Shown here one piece after another: positions 1 through 7,206 of a stretch of 9,153 nucleotides of DNA. Location: NCBI GenBank assembly GCA_045105115.1, contig JBGCDE010000146.1:1-9153 (forward strand), written 5' to 3'. How positions within the stretch are numbered: the first letter of the stretch is position 1; each line of letters starts with the position of its first letter. This DNA is from JAUIET01 sp045105115 (GTDB lineage Bacteria > Pseudomonadota > Gammaproteobacteria > Pseudomonadales > JAUIET01). The notes under the pieces are model-generated. The model was not told where the DNA came from, ran no database searches, and saw only the letters and a program-made list of their open reading frames with translations. Both the position numbers and the translations under genes were made by a program.

Positions 1-75
1 GAGCAGGAAAAAAGTGTTGATGCTGATACAAAAGATTCTGATGCCCCCTCTGAAGCGGAGACGAACGGTGAGTAG
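1..75 (+). CDS. C-terminal end of an upstream gene (partial)
   Basis: The first reading frame is open from the window edge to a TAG at 73-75 and encodes the last 24 residues of a protein, beginning EQEKSVDADTK and ending in SEAETNGE. The tail is acidic and polar, as expected for a disordered C-terminus. It is read as real because the next gene's GTG start lies inside it, giving an 8-base stop/start overlap (GTGAGTAG) typical of translationally coupled operon genes. The family cannot be told from this fragment. The main alternative is that the downstream gene starts earlier, at ATG 14, and this frame is not coding; the lipoprotein signal architecture of the downstream gene argues against that. 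Confidence 0.7.
   Translation, partial: EQEKSVDADTKDSDAPSEAETNGE
57..60 (+). promoter_or_regulatory. Ribosome binding site for the GTG-68 lipoprotein
   Basis: GGAG lies 7 bases upstream of the GTG at 68, inside the end of the preceding gene. This spacing decides the start. The ATG at 14 in the same frame would put a long charged stretch before the signal peptide, and the ATG at 86 would leave a very short n-region and a less suitable spacing. Confidence 0.6.
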
Positions 76-1078
76 CAAATTCGGTATGGCATTGTTGTTG
101 GTTCCATTAGTGCTGCTAGCAGCATGCAAAGAGGAAAGTAGCAGCAGTAGCGCACCTTCATCGCCCAGTTCTTCTGGCGTGGATTCATCCGCAAGCGGCG
201 GATTGCCGGGCGCTGATGGATCGCCGAGTGCTGGTGGAATGCCGAGTGCTGGTGGACTGCCAAGTGCTGGCGGCATGCCTTCCCCTCCGGTTGCCGGAGT
301 GCCCTCTGTCACTGCGCGAACAGGCGATAGTTCGGAAGGAGGCGATTCAGCAGTAGGGTCAAGTTCTGCTGGCCAAAATGCCCCATCAGCCTCGGACTCG
401 CAGGGAGCTCAATCGACTGCCAATGCAGGCAGCAATAACGAGGCCAATGGTGGAGTGCTGAGCAATGACGATTACGATGTTGGGTCCGGATTGGACGATG
501 TTGATTTTGATGTGGATCTAGACGGTTTACCAGGACTGGAAAGCAGTGGCGGTAGCAGCGTATTAGGTGATGCTGGTGATGCAAGTAGAAGTGGTTCCAC
601 CGGATCAGCCGGTGGCGACAATTTGGATATTACGTTTGAAACCTCACTGGATGTATTCGACGGCATAATTCTGGCCGGCCAATCCGGTGCGGTGGGTATG
701 GAAACAGCAGGCGGTAGCGCGGGTTTGCCTGGCATGCCTGGGCAGTCAGGTCAGTCAGGTTCTGCTGGCGGGAAAAGCGGCTCTGGGCCAAGTGGCGGTG
801 CGGCAGGTAGTGGCCAGGAATCCAGAATTCCACCGCCACCATCAAATTCGCAATCTTCAAGCGGCAGTGCAGGTGGTGGCGAAACCGCTCCCGGCGGTTC
901 GTCCAGTTCCGGTGGCAATCCCGGTCAGGGTAATACCGAAAACGTACCGGATGATATTCCAGACGGTGACGATGATGATCTGGTTGCCAGGCAGCTTCGT
1001 GAAGCGGCAGAGCGTGAGCAAGACCCGGAGTTGCGCGACAAGCTCTGGGATGAGTATCGCAAGTACAAAGGTGGGTAG
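68..1078 (+). CDS. Low-complexity Gly/Ser/Pro-rich lipoprotein
   Basis: This is a 336-residue predicted lipoprotein of unknown function. With the GTG start at 68, residues 1-19 form a short signal peptide (MSSKFGMALLLVPLVLLAAC) with lipobox LAAC and lipidated Cys20. Lys at +2 is not an inner-membrane retention residue, so outer-membrane sorting is likely. Most of the mature protein is disordered Gly, Ser, Pro and Ala, including three PSAGG[M/L] units (residues 53-70) and a loosely collagen-like GLPGMPGQSGQSG stretch from residue 219. There are also acidic patches (near residues 132-150 and DDIPDGDDDD at 295-304). The last ~35 residues change character to a charged amphipathic helix (ARQLREAAEREQ...LWDEYRKYK), which looks like the conserved, possibly partner-binding part. 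It overlaps the upstream gene by 8 bases, and the next gene begins 5 bases after its stop. No family is recognised. Confidence 0.85.
   Translation: MSSKFGMALLLVPLVLLAACKEESSSSSAPSSPSSSGVDSSASGGLPGADGSPSAGGMPSAGGLPSAGGMPSPPVAGVPSVTARTGDSSEGGDSAVGSSSAGQNAPSASDSQGAQSTANAGSNNEANGGVLSNDDYDVGSGLDDVDFDVDLDGLPGLESSGGSSVLGDAGDASRSGSTGSAGGDNLDITFETSLDVFDGIILAGQSGAVGMETAGGSAGLPGMPGQSGQSGSAGGKSGSGPSGGAAGSGQESRIPPPPSNSQSSSGSAGGGETAPGGSSSSGGNPGQGNTENVPDDIPDGDDDDLVARQLREAAEREQDPELRDKLWDEYRKYKGG
224..277 (+). repeat. Three tandem 18-base repeats in frame
   Basis: There are three consecutive 18-base units (224-241, 242-259, 260-277) encoding PSAGGM, PSAGGL and PSAGGM. The first two units are almost identical at the base level and the third differs at a few third positions. 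The unit length is a multiple of three, so gain or loss of copies would change linker length without a frameshift. Confidence 0.85.
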
Positions 1079-1083
1079 CGATA

Positions 1084-2352
1084 ATGACACTGGGTAGTTT
1101 TCATGAAACTCTGCGCCGCAATCGCTCGCTGGTCATTTGCGTGATATGTGCATTTGTATTGCAGGCGTGTACCACAACGCGAGTAAAAACCTCGGAAGTG
1201 AAATCTCTTGAAGTAGCAGAGAATTTGACACCAGAGCATCTGCTGCTGGACGTTGGTATCAACCTGTTTGATCCAGGTCTGGATTCCGCGGGCGATGAGC
1301 AAAGCCTGTTCCCGGAAGTTAGAGAAGGTGAAGCACGCTACCTACCCGTCAACTTGATGGAAACAATGCAAAGTACGGGTCATTGGGGCGCTGTGCGAGT
1401 AGTGCCCTCAACCATTGCTTCAGTGGATGTGCACGTACACGGAAAAATCCTTGAGTCGGATGGCGAGCGTTTAAGCCTGCAAATTGAGGTGGAAGACAGC
1501 ACCGGCAGGCAATGGTTTGTTAATGAGTACAGTGAGATTATCAGCGACTTTGTCTATAAAAAACGGCGTGCTGAGGAAGAGCCTTTTCAATCTATCTACA
1601 ACCGGATCTCTAACGATATAGCCCAATATCAACAGCAGCTTAATGCCGCTGATGTGCGTGATATACGAACCGTTGCTGAATTGAGATTTGCGCAAGATTT
1701 TTCACCGGATGCATTCGGTGGCCATCTTGAAAAAGATGATGATGGTATTTATCAAGTGTTGCGCTTGCCATCTGAACTGGATCCGATGTTGCAGCGAGTG
1801 CGGAAAATTCGCGATCGCGACTATTTGTTCGTTGACACTCTTCAGGATTATTACGGCGTGTTCCACAGACAGATGGATGTGCCATATATGGAGTGGCGTG
1901 AGCGAAGTTATGATCATGCTGTGGCTATTCGCGATTTACGCCGGACGAGCATGACACGTGGCATCGCGGGAGCGGCGGCGGTGATTGCCAGCATCGTGGC
2001 AATTGGCCAGGGAGGTAGTGTTAATCGTGCGGGTGGTTCTGTGGGTCTTTCCGCTGGTACCGGGCTGATTTACAGCGCTGTACAGAAAAGCCAGGAACGT
2101 GGGCAGCATGAGGCAGACTTCATAGAAATAAGCGAGTCAGTTACGGCGGCTATTACGCCACAGGTTCTTGAGCTTGAAGACCAGACGATTACTCTAACGG
2201 GCACCGTTGGTGATCAGTATCAACAATGGCGCGAGTTGTTGAGAGAAATTTACCGTAATGAAAACGGCGTGGATGTCTCTAACACAGAACCCGCAAGTGA
2301 TGCTGATTCAAATGCTGCTGAGGCTACTGCACTAAGCAACGATCGGGGCTAA
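1084..2352 (+). CDS. Conserved-looking lipoprotein with glycine-rich hydrophobic segment
   Basis: This is a 422-residue predicted lipoprotein. The N-terminus has a basic n-region (RRNR), a hydrophobic core and lipobox LQAC with Cys29; Thr at +2 favours the outer membrane. Residues ~50-190 look like a compact alpha/beta domain (LLLDVGINLFDPG, then VDVHVHGKILESDGERL and LSLQIEVEDSTGRQW strands, then a helix FQSIYNRISNDIAQYQQQL). This pattern is reminiscent of TolB-N/CsgG-like periplasmic domains, but that is only an impression. A charged helical region (230-290) leads into a Gly/Ala-rich hydrophobic stretch at 293-331 (RGIAGAAAVIASIVAIGQGG...), which could be a glycine-zipper hairpin. The tail after ~395 is disordered and acidic. 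GGTGGG at 1070-1075 is the likely ribosome site, 8 bases before the ATG. The next gene starts one base after its stop. Function unknown. Confidence 0.88.
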   Translation: MTLGSFHETLRRNRSLVICVICAFVLQACTTTRVKTSEVKSLEVAENLTPEHLLLDVGINLFDPGLDSAGDEQSLFPEVREGEARYLPVNLMETMQSTGHWGAVRVVPSTIASVDVHVHGKILESDGERLSLQIEVEDSTGRQWFVNEYSEIISDFVYKKRRAEEEPFQSIYNRISNDIAQYQQQLNAADVRDIRTVAELRFAQDFSPDAFGGHLEKDDDGIYQVLRLPSELDPMLQRVRKIRDRDYLFVDTLQDYYGVFHRQMDVPYMEWRERSYDHAVAIRDLRRTSMTRGIAGAAAVIASIVAIGQGGSVNRAGGSVGLSAGTGLIYSAVQKSQERGQHEADFIEISESVTAAITPQVLELEDQTITLTGTVGDQYQQWRELLREIYRNENGVDVSNTEPASDADSNAAEATALSNDRG

Positions 2353-2353
2353 G

Positions 2354-3970
2354 GTGAGTCGCGCTCCTTCTGATAGATCGGCATCGTCCAACCGTGATCC
2401 CGACCAGACCGCACAGAAATCACCAAGTGTGAACAGTGCTGGCTCTGTAGCGGACAATAACTACCAGGAAATTGCGCCGATCGACCTGGATTTCAGTGCT
2501 CTTGATAGTGCGCAAGAATCAGTTGCCAATTCATCAGATTCCTTAGAGTTATCATCCCGGTCAGGCTGGATGTTGCCAGCGATAGGCAGTTTGTTGTTGC
2601 TAGCGCTGGCGGTGATATTTTTACTGCCGCGACTTGTGCAGTCACCGCCTTCTCCTACGAATGCAGATGAAAGTGTTGACGTCGCGGTCGAGGGCAGTCA
2701 GCTCCCTGCAGAGAGCAGTCCCTGGCAAGAAGCACAATCAGCGAGAGAGCGGCAGGCGGCTCAGCAGGCATTGGAACCATTGCTGGATAAGCAGTTTGAA
2801 TTGGAAGAATTGCAGGTAGAACTTTGGGCCGCTAAGAAATTCGAGCAAATCGTGGCTCTGGCAACAGAGGGCGATGATTACTATCGCAAGCGCGATTTTC
2901 TTAAGGCAAGTGATAACTTTCAAAAAGCACTGGGTATTGCTGATGAATTGTTGAATAGCGTTGAGCAACGCACCCTGGATTCTCTTGATGCGGGTACGCT
3001 GGCAATAGTCGCGAACGACTCTGAAACGGCCCGGCAAGCCTTTGATATGGCTTTAGTGCTTGATACAGACAATCAAGCCGCTAAGGCGGGCTTGGAGAGA
3101 CTACTTGTTCTGGATGATGTGCAAGCGGCCTTGCAAGCTGCAGATGCGATGGAAGAGCAGGGCAACCTTGATGAGGCTAAAAAGCAACTAGAGAAAGCGC
3201 TGGCTCTGGACGGCGTGCGCGCCGACGTTTTGTCGCCACGAATTACCAGTTTGGCCGATCGAATTCAAGACGCCAACTTCACGCGCCTGATGTCTGAGGG
3301 ATACCGCAATCTGGATTCCGGACGGCGCCAGGCCGCAATTGCTTCGTTCAATGCCGCGGCCAAACTGAAACCGGGTGAGTCTCAACCCGCTGTTGCGATT
3401 AAGCAGGTTCGCAACGAGCAAGCCTTGAATGCGATGGCGAGTCATTTCAAAAATGCAGAGCGCAGCGCAGAGTCTGAACAATGGGCGGAGGCAGTTACCG
3501 CATACAGCGCTGCATTGAAAATAGACGGAAATCTTGGTGATGCCAGCAAACGACTTGCGTATGCCAAACAACGTTTGAAAATGGATGCCGCATTGGAAAC
3601 CTTGAGCAATGATCCATTGCGATTAGCCAATGCCGAGATTTACCAAAAGGCCCTGAAAATCGTTGCGGCCGGACGTAATATTTCATCGCCCGGCCCACGT
3701 CTAGGCGAGCAACTTGCAACGCTAGAGCAGCAATTGCAAGCGTCCAGAGAATCGAAGCCGGTCACGATTAGTTCTGACGGTATTACGCAAGTTTCGCTAC
3801 CGCGTATTGCTCGCCTTGGTGCTATTGAGCAACGTCAGTTGAACTTGAAACCCGGTCGGTATGCAGCGGTTGGTATTCGCGATGGGTACCGCGACGTGCG
3901 CAAAGAATTTGTGGTGCCTCTGGGTGCCAGTTCAGTTGAAGTGGATATTCGTTGTGTCGAACCCATCTGA
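2354..3970 (+). CDS. Single-pass membrane protein with periplasmic TPR-like repeats
   Basis: This 538-residue protein starts at GTG 2354, one base after the previous stop, with GGGG at 2345-2348 as the likely ribosome site. Residues 1-70 are polar and disordered (Ser/Asp-rich) and predicted cytoplasmic. Residues 73-94 form one transmembrane helix (WMLPAIGSLLLLALAVIFLL), and the remainder is periplasmic. A charged helix or coiled coil at 125-170 precedes TPR-like helix pairs around 173-202 (YYRKRDFLKASDNFQKAL), 217-245, 258-288 (EEQGNLDEAKKQLEKALAL), 313-340 and 362-391. The last ~70 residues (466-538) are predicted beta-rich (VTISSDGITQVSLPRIARLG, then LKPGRYAAVGIRDGYRDVRK), resembling a PEGA-type or similar small sandwich domain that ends at the membrane-distal side. 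It is probably a scaffold for the neighbouring envelope proteins. Its last 17 bases overlap the next gene. Confidence 0.88.
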   Translation: MSRAPSDRSASSNRDPDQTAQKSPSVNSAGSVADNNYQEIAPIDLDFSALDSAQESVANSSDSLELSSRSGWMLPAIGSLLLLALAVIFLLPRLVQSPPSPTNADESVDVAVEGSQLPAESSPWQEAQSARERQAAQQALEPLLDKQFELEELQVELWAAKKFEQIVALATEGDDYYRKRDFLKASDNFQKALGIADELLNSVEQRTLDSLDAGTLAIVANDSETARQAFDMALVLDTDNQAAKAGLERLLVLDDVQAALQAADAMEEQGNLDEAKKQLEKALALDGVRADVLSPRITSLADRIQDANFTRLMSEGYRNLDSGRRQAAIASFNAAAKLKPGESQPAVAIKQVRNEQALNAMASHFKNAERSAESEQWAEAVTAYSAALKIDGNLGDASKRLAYAKQRLKMDAALETLSNDPLRLANAEIYQKALKIVAAGRNISSPGPRLGEQLATLEQQLQASRESKPVTISSDGITQVSLPRIARLGAIEQRQLNLKPGRYAAVGIRDGYRDVRKEFVVPLGASSVEVDIRCVEPI

Positions 3971-6041
3971 GCCTTCGAGCACACAGTTTGATCAGCACAG
4001 TGGCGAGCAACAACAGCCACAGATAAGCCCTGCGGATTTCGCTCCAATGCCCGAGCAGTCGCATGCGCCAACAGTGGCTAACAATGCGATGTGGCGCCTG
4101 TTGCTGCCAATTGTCGCCACGGCTGTTATCGCATTCATCGCCTTGATGCTGGCAAAATCGGTGCGAATCTCTACCCAGGTCGACAATCCGGATATTAATA
4201 TTGATGGCGGTTTGCAGTTACCATTGGGTGAGCGTCGACTTATGTATCCAGGCAGCTACACGCTTAGCATCAGTCACCCTGAATTTGAAACACTTCACGC
4301 CAACTTAGAGATAGGCGAAGACGACCAACAAGCTTTCCGGTTTGAGCTGAAGCGCAAGCCGGATATTTATGAGCTGCGTAGTTCGCCAGAAACAGTGCAG
4401 GTTAGTGTGGATGGCGTGGCGCAGGGTGAAACGCCTTTGCAGAATTTGTCGCTTGAAGTGGGTGAGCGACAGCTCAGCTTTGATCATCCGCGTTACTTTA
4501 GTCTACAGAAATTGCTCAATGTTGAAGGGGGAGGGTTTCGCCAAACCTTGGAAATTGCACTTGAGCCTGCCTGGGCGGAGTTGACCGTAGACTCAGTTCC
4601 CGAAGGCGCAGAAGTTTACTCTGGTGAGCGTCTGTTAGGGATCACGCCGTTTCGTGGTGAGCTGATTGACGGTGAGCGATTGGTGTCGCTAAAGCTTGCC
4701 ACGTTCAATAACTGGGAACAAGAGGTACAGGTTACCGCCGGTGTTGCCAATGAACTTGGGTTGATTGAGTTACAGCCGGCCGATGCGCTACTGAATCTAA
4801 GCAGTCGCCCCGAAGATGCTGGCGTATTGGTCAATGGTGATTATCGCGGTCAAACCCCATTGCAGCTCTCTCTGGCTGCCGATGAAAAGCACAATATTGA
4901 ACTCTTCAAGCAGGGTTTTGGCAAGAAGAAAGAAACGGTTAGCTATGCCTCGGCCAGCGAGCAGTCGCTGGAATTGTCATTGCGTGCACAAACGGGTGAA
5001 ATACAATTAAATTTGCGAACTCAAGCGGTAAAGATCGAAGTGAATGGACGTGCGGTTTCCGCAAAAAGTGGTGTGCTGAAGTTACCCGCCGTACCTCACC
5101 GTATTAAAGTCAGCAAACCGGGCTATCTGCCGTTTGTGACTACGCTAACGCCTCGTCCAGGCTTTAGGCAGCGCCTTGATGTTGCTTTGCAAACACCTGC
5201 GCAAGCGCGTAGTGCGGCAATAAAACCCCAGATAAGTAGTCCCGCCGGCCAAACCTTGCTGCTCTTTAAGCCTACAGCCTTTACGATGGGTGCGTCTCGG
5301 CGAGAGCCCGGCCGAAGGGCCAATGAATTGCTTCGTAAAGTGACCCTGAAAAAATCATTCTATTTGTCAACCACCGAAGTGACTAACGGACAATTTCGAC
5401 AGTTCCGTTCCGCACATTCTTCCAGTCGCGTAGAAGACAAAAGCCTGAATGGCGACCAACAACCTGTCGTACGGGTAAGCTGGATTGATGCGGCACTGTA
5501 TTGCAATTGGTTGAGCAGCGAGCAAGGCTTAGACCCGGTGTATACGATTCAAAAAGAAGAACTGGTGGTTGTGAATAAACAGGCCAATGGTTATCGATTG
5601 CCCACAGAAGCCGAATGGGCATGGGCGGCTCGTACCTTGAATGCCACTACGTTGAAGTTTCCGTGGGGGCAGGAATGGCCAATACCTCCAAAAGCTGGCA
5701 ACTTTGCAGACGCATCGGGCAGCTATATATTGTCTCGAGTGATACGCAACTATAACGACGGCTTTGCTGCCACCGCACCGGTTGCGAAATTTACCCCGAA
5801 TCAACATCGTTTGTACGATCTTGGTGGCAATGTGGCTGAATGGGTGCACGACTTTTACGCGCCAGGGCAAAAGCCTGGTGAACTGAGCGATCCGTTCGGT
5901 CCTGAAAGCAGTAACTATCATGTAGTACGTGGTTCAAGCTGGAGGCATGGCTCTCAAGTAGAATTACGTTTGTCCTACAGAGATTATTCAGACAAAGAAA
6001 GAGATGACCTTGGCTTCAGGATTGCACGTTATGCTCAGTAA
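3954..6041 (+). CDS. Membrane-anchored PEGA-repeat protein with C-terminal SUMF1/FGE-like domain
   Basis: The start is taken as GTG 3954 (695 residues), with GGA at 3943-3945 eight bases upstream and a 17-base overlap with the TPR gene. An in-frame ATG at 3861 would force a ~110-base overlap and is not favoured. Residues 1-46 are disordered and cytoplasmic, and 47-66 form a transmembrane helix. About five PEGA-like beta repeats follow (near 70-130, 138-205, 208-275, 277-345, 348-418), marked by DGVAQGETPLQNLSL, GERLLGITPFRGEL and NGDYRGQTPLQLSL. Residues ~430-695 form a formylglycine-generating-enzyme/SUMF1 domain: FTMGAS, TEVTNGQFRQF, VVRVSWIDAALYCNWL, YRLPTEAEWAWAAR, LGGNVAEWV, VVRGSSW (657-663) and LGFRIAR. 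The two FGE active-site cysteines expected 2 and 7 residues after the RGGSW/Y motif are His665 and Glu670, so sulfatase-activating chemistry is unlikely. A periplasmic binding or structural role is more probable. Confidence 0.92.
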   Translation: MSNPSEPSSTQFDQHSGEQQQPQISPADFAPMPEQSHAPTVANNAMWRLLLPIVATAVIAFIALMLAKSVRISTQVDNPDINIDGGLQLPLGERRLMYPGSYTLSISHPEFETLHANLEIGEDDQQAFRFELKRKPDIYELRSSPETVQVSVDGVAQGETPLQNLSLEVGERQLSFDHPRYFSLQKLLNVEGGGFRQTLEIALEPAWAELTVDSVPEGAEVYSGERLLGITPFRGELIDGERLVSLKLATFNNWEQEVQVTAGVANELGLIELQPADALLNLSSRPEDAGVLVNGDYRGQTPLQLSLAADEKHNIELFKQGFGKKKETVSYASASEQSLELSLRAQTGEIQLNLRTQAVKIEVNGRAVSAKSGVLKLPAVPHRIKVSKPGYLPFVTTLTPRPGFRQRLDVALQTPAQARSAAIKPQISSPAGQTLLLFKPTAFTMGASRREPGRRANELLRKVTLKKSFYLSTTEVTNGQFRQFRSAHSSSRVEDKSLNGDQQPVVRVSWIDAALYCNWLSSEQGLDPVYTIQKEELVVVNKQANGYRLPTEAEWAWAARTLNATTLKFPWGQEWPIPPKAGNFADASGSYILSRVIRNYNDGFAATAPVAKFTPNQHRLYDLGGNVAEWVHDFYAPGQKPGELSDPFGPESSNYHVVRGSSWRHGSQVELRLSYRDYSDKERDDLGFRIARYAQ
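6018..6021 (+). promoter_or_regulatory. Ribosome binding site for the small acidic secreted protein
   Basis: AGGA lies 9 bases before the ATG at 6031, inside the end of the PEGA/SUMF1 gene. It supports ATG 6031 over the in-frame ATG at 6004, which would add nine residues in front of an otherwise normal signal peptide. Confidence 0.5.
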
Positions 6042-6354
6042 ATTAGCTAGTCTGATGGTTTGCCTGGTAATGATTCTGGGCCCGTGGATAAGCAATGCAG
6101 TGCTTGCTCAAGATGATGACGACTTCATTATTCTTGATGACCGAGGCTTGGGCGAGTCGGAAGATGGGGACGTTGAATTAAGCGGGCGTTCAGCTCCGGT
6201 GGGTCAAACTCGACCAAGGACTGACAGCGATGATGGCGCAGGCCCGGTCAAAGCGCCTGTTGATGCACAATCCGACAAACCGCCACCTAAACGTTTTGAG
6301 CCCAGCGAAAGAGTATCCGAAGATTTATCAGTGTCTTTCCCAGCTGATATCTGA
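6031..6354 (+). CDS. Small secreted acidic protein of unknown function
   Basis: This is a 107-residue protein starting at ATG 6031 and overlapping the PEGA/SUMF1 gene by 11 bases. Residues 1-26 (MLSKLASLMVCLVMILGPWI then SNAVLA) form a Sec signal peptide with a good A-X-A-like site before Gln27. There is no lipobox cysteine, so it is predicted to be soluble in the periplasm unless processing differs. The mature ~81 residues start with an acidic stretch (QDDDDFIILDDRG) and are rich in Asp, Ser, Pro and Arg, so probably disordered. No domain is recognised. Its position between the SUMF1-domain protein and the proton-channel gene suggests an envelope accessory role in the same machine. It is easy to miss or mis-start in automated annotation because of its size and overlap. 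Confidence 0.75.
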   Translation: MLSKLASLMVCLVMILGPWISNAVLAQDDDDFIILDDRGLGESEDGDVELSGRSAPVGQTRPRTDSDDGAGPVKAPVDAQSDKPPPKRFEPSERVSEDLSVSFPADI

Positions 6355-6383
6355 CGCAATAAATTGAGAGATAAGACGCGCCA

Positions 6384-7181
6384 ATGAAAAACAACTTAAA
6401 CAGTGAATTTTTATATCAGCTGCTTGCCCTATTGCTGGCGGTAATCGTTGTGCATACCGTGTATGTTGGCCTTATCCGACCACAGGCGGAGACCCTGCTT
6501 GCAGAGCAAGCGCGCCTGGAAGCGGAGGGTGGTGCGTATCTGCCGTCACGGTCACTTTATGTGGTGTTAAAAGACTACGAGCAGGAAACCTGCTTCATTT
6601 TGGCGCTTTGGGCGATTGCAATTATGGGTTATAAAGCCCGCAGCATCAGCCGGCAGAGGGTTATGCTGGACCGCAGTTTACTCAATATTAGTCCCGGAAC
6701 CAGTGTGCTGCCCGACGATGCTCGCGATCATTCCAGGGGGTTGCAGGCTTTGCCGCAGGAAGAAAAACAAAGCTTGCTGCCCAGAGCCTTGCTGATCGCG
6801 TTGCAGCGTTTCGGTTCCACCCGCAGTATTCAAGACGTTGCTACCTCGATAAAGGAAGTCTGCGAAAGCGAAGCAGATAGGCTTGATTCGGAATTGGCAA
6901 TGGTTCGGTACATCGCCTGGGCAATCCCTTCAATCGGTTTTATCGGAACGGTTCGTGGTATTGGCGCCGCACTCGGTCAAGCGCACCAGGCTGTAGAGGG
7001 AAATATTTCCGGGGTAACCAGTAGCTTGGGCGTGGCGTTTAACTCAACGTTCGTAGCCTTGGTTGTCAGCATTCTTATTATGTTTCTTATGCATCAAGTT
7101 CAACTGATGCAAGAACGCCTGGTGTTAGACAGCCAGCAATACTGCGACACCAATCTGATGCCGCATCTGCAAGTACGCTGA
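6384..7181 (+). CDS. MotA/TolQ/ExbB-family proton channel protein
   Basis: This 265-residue polytopic inner-membrane protein has predicted helices at ~10-30, ~68-83, ~175-197 and ~212-236. That gives four segments, as in MotA, where TolQ and ExbB have three. A cytoplasmic loop of about 90 residues lies between helices 2 and 3. The family signature is clear in helix 3 (IAWAIPSIGFIGTVRGIGAA, matching the TolQ/ExbB P-x-x-G-x-x-GTV-x-G-I motif) and helix 4 (TSSLGVAFNSTFVALVVSIL), with polar residues Asn220, Ser221 and Thr222 where the family places channel-lining Ser/Thr. Such proteins form a pentamer around a dimer of an ExbD/TolR/MotB partner and convert proton flow into motion. The likely partner here is the vWA protein starting at 8567. 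The ribosome site is weak (GAGAG at 6366-6370), and a 29-base gap separates it from the upstream gene. Confidence 0.9.
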   Translation: MKNNLNSEFLYQLLALLLAVIVVHTVYVGLIRPQAETLLAEQARLEAEGGAYLPSRSLYVVLKDYEQETCFILALWAIAIMGYKARSISRQRVMLDRSLLNISPGTSVLPDDARDHSRGLQALPQEEKQSLLPRALLIALQRFGSTRSIQDVATSIKEVCESEADRLDSELAMVRYIAWAIPSIGFIGTVRGIGAALGQAHQAVEGNISGVTSSLGVAFNSTFVALVVSILIMFLMHQVQLMQERLVLDSQQYCDTNLMPHLQVR

Positions 7182-7206
7182 CGGTCATGAGTGTGAGTAA
7201 CCGGAT

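Noticed and set aside
224..277. CRISPR-like array
   Set aside because: The repeats are 18 bases, directly adjacent with no spacers, and in frame with a coding sequence.
722..820. True collagen-like triple-helix domain in the first lipoprotein
   Set aside because: The G-x-y periodicity holds for only a few triplets (GLPGMPGQSGQSG) before it breaks, so it is better described as a Gly-rich linker.
687..1097. Alternative plus-strand frame inside the first lipoprotein gene
   Set aside because: It has no recognisable domain and runs across the stop of the lipoprotein and the start of the next gene. It is open because the region is Gly/Ser-rich with few stops.
3861..3953. N-terminal extension of the PEGA/SUMF1 protein from ATG 3861
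   Set aside because: It would overlap the TPR gene's beta-rich C-terminus by ~110 bases. GTG 3954 has a ribosome site and gives a normal N-in membrane protein.
5236..6041. Active sulfatase-modifying (formylglycine-generating) enzyme
   Set aside because: The active-site cysteine pair is absent and there is no sulfatase gene in the window.
6384..7181. Tol-Pal or Ton operon
   Set aside because: There is no TolA, TolB, Pal, TonB or normal TolR/ExbD next to the TolQ-like gene, and the neighbours belong to other families.
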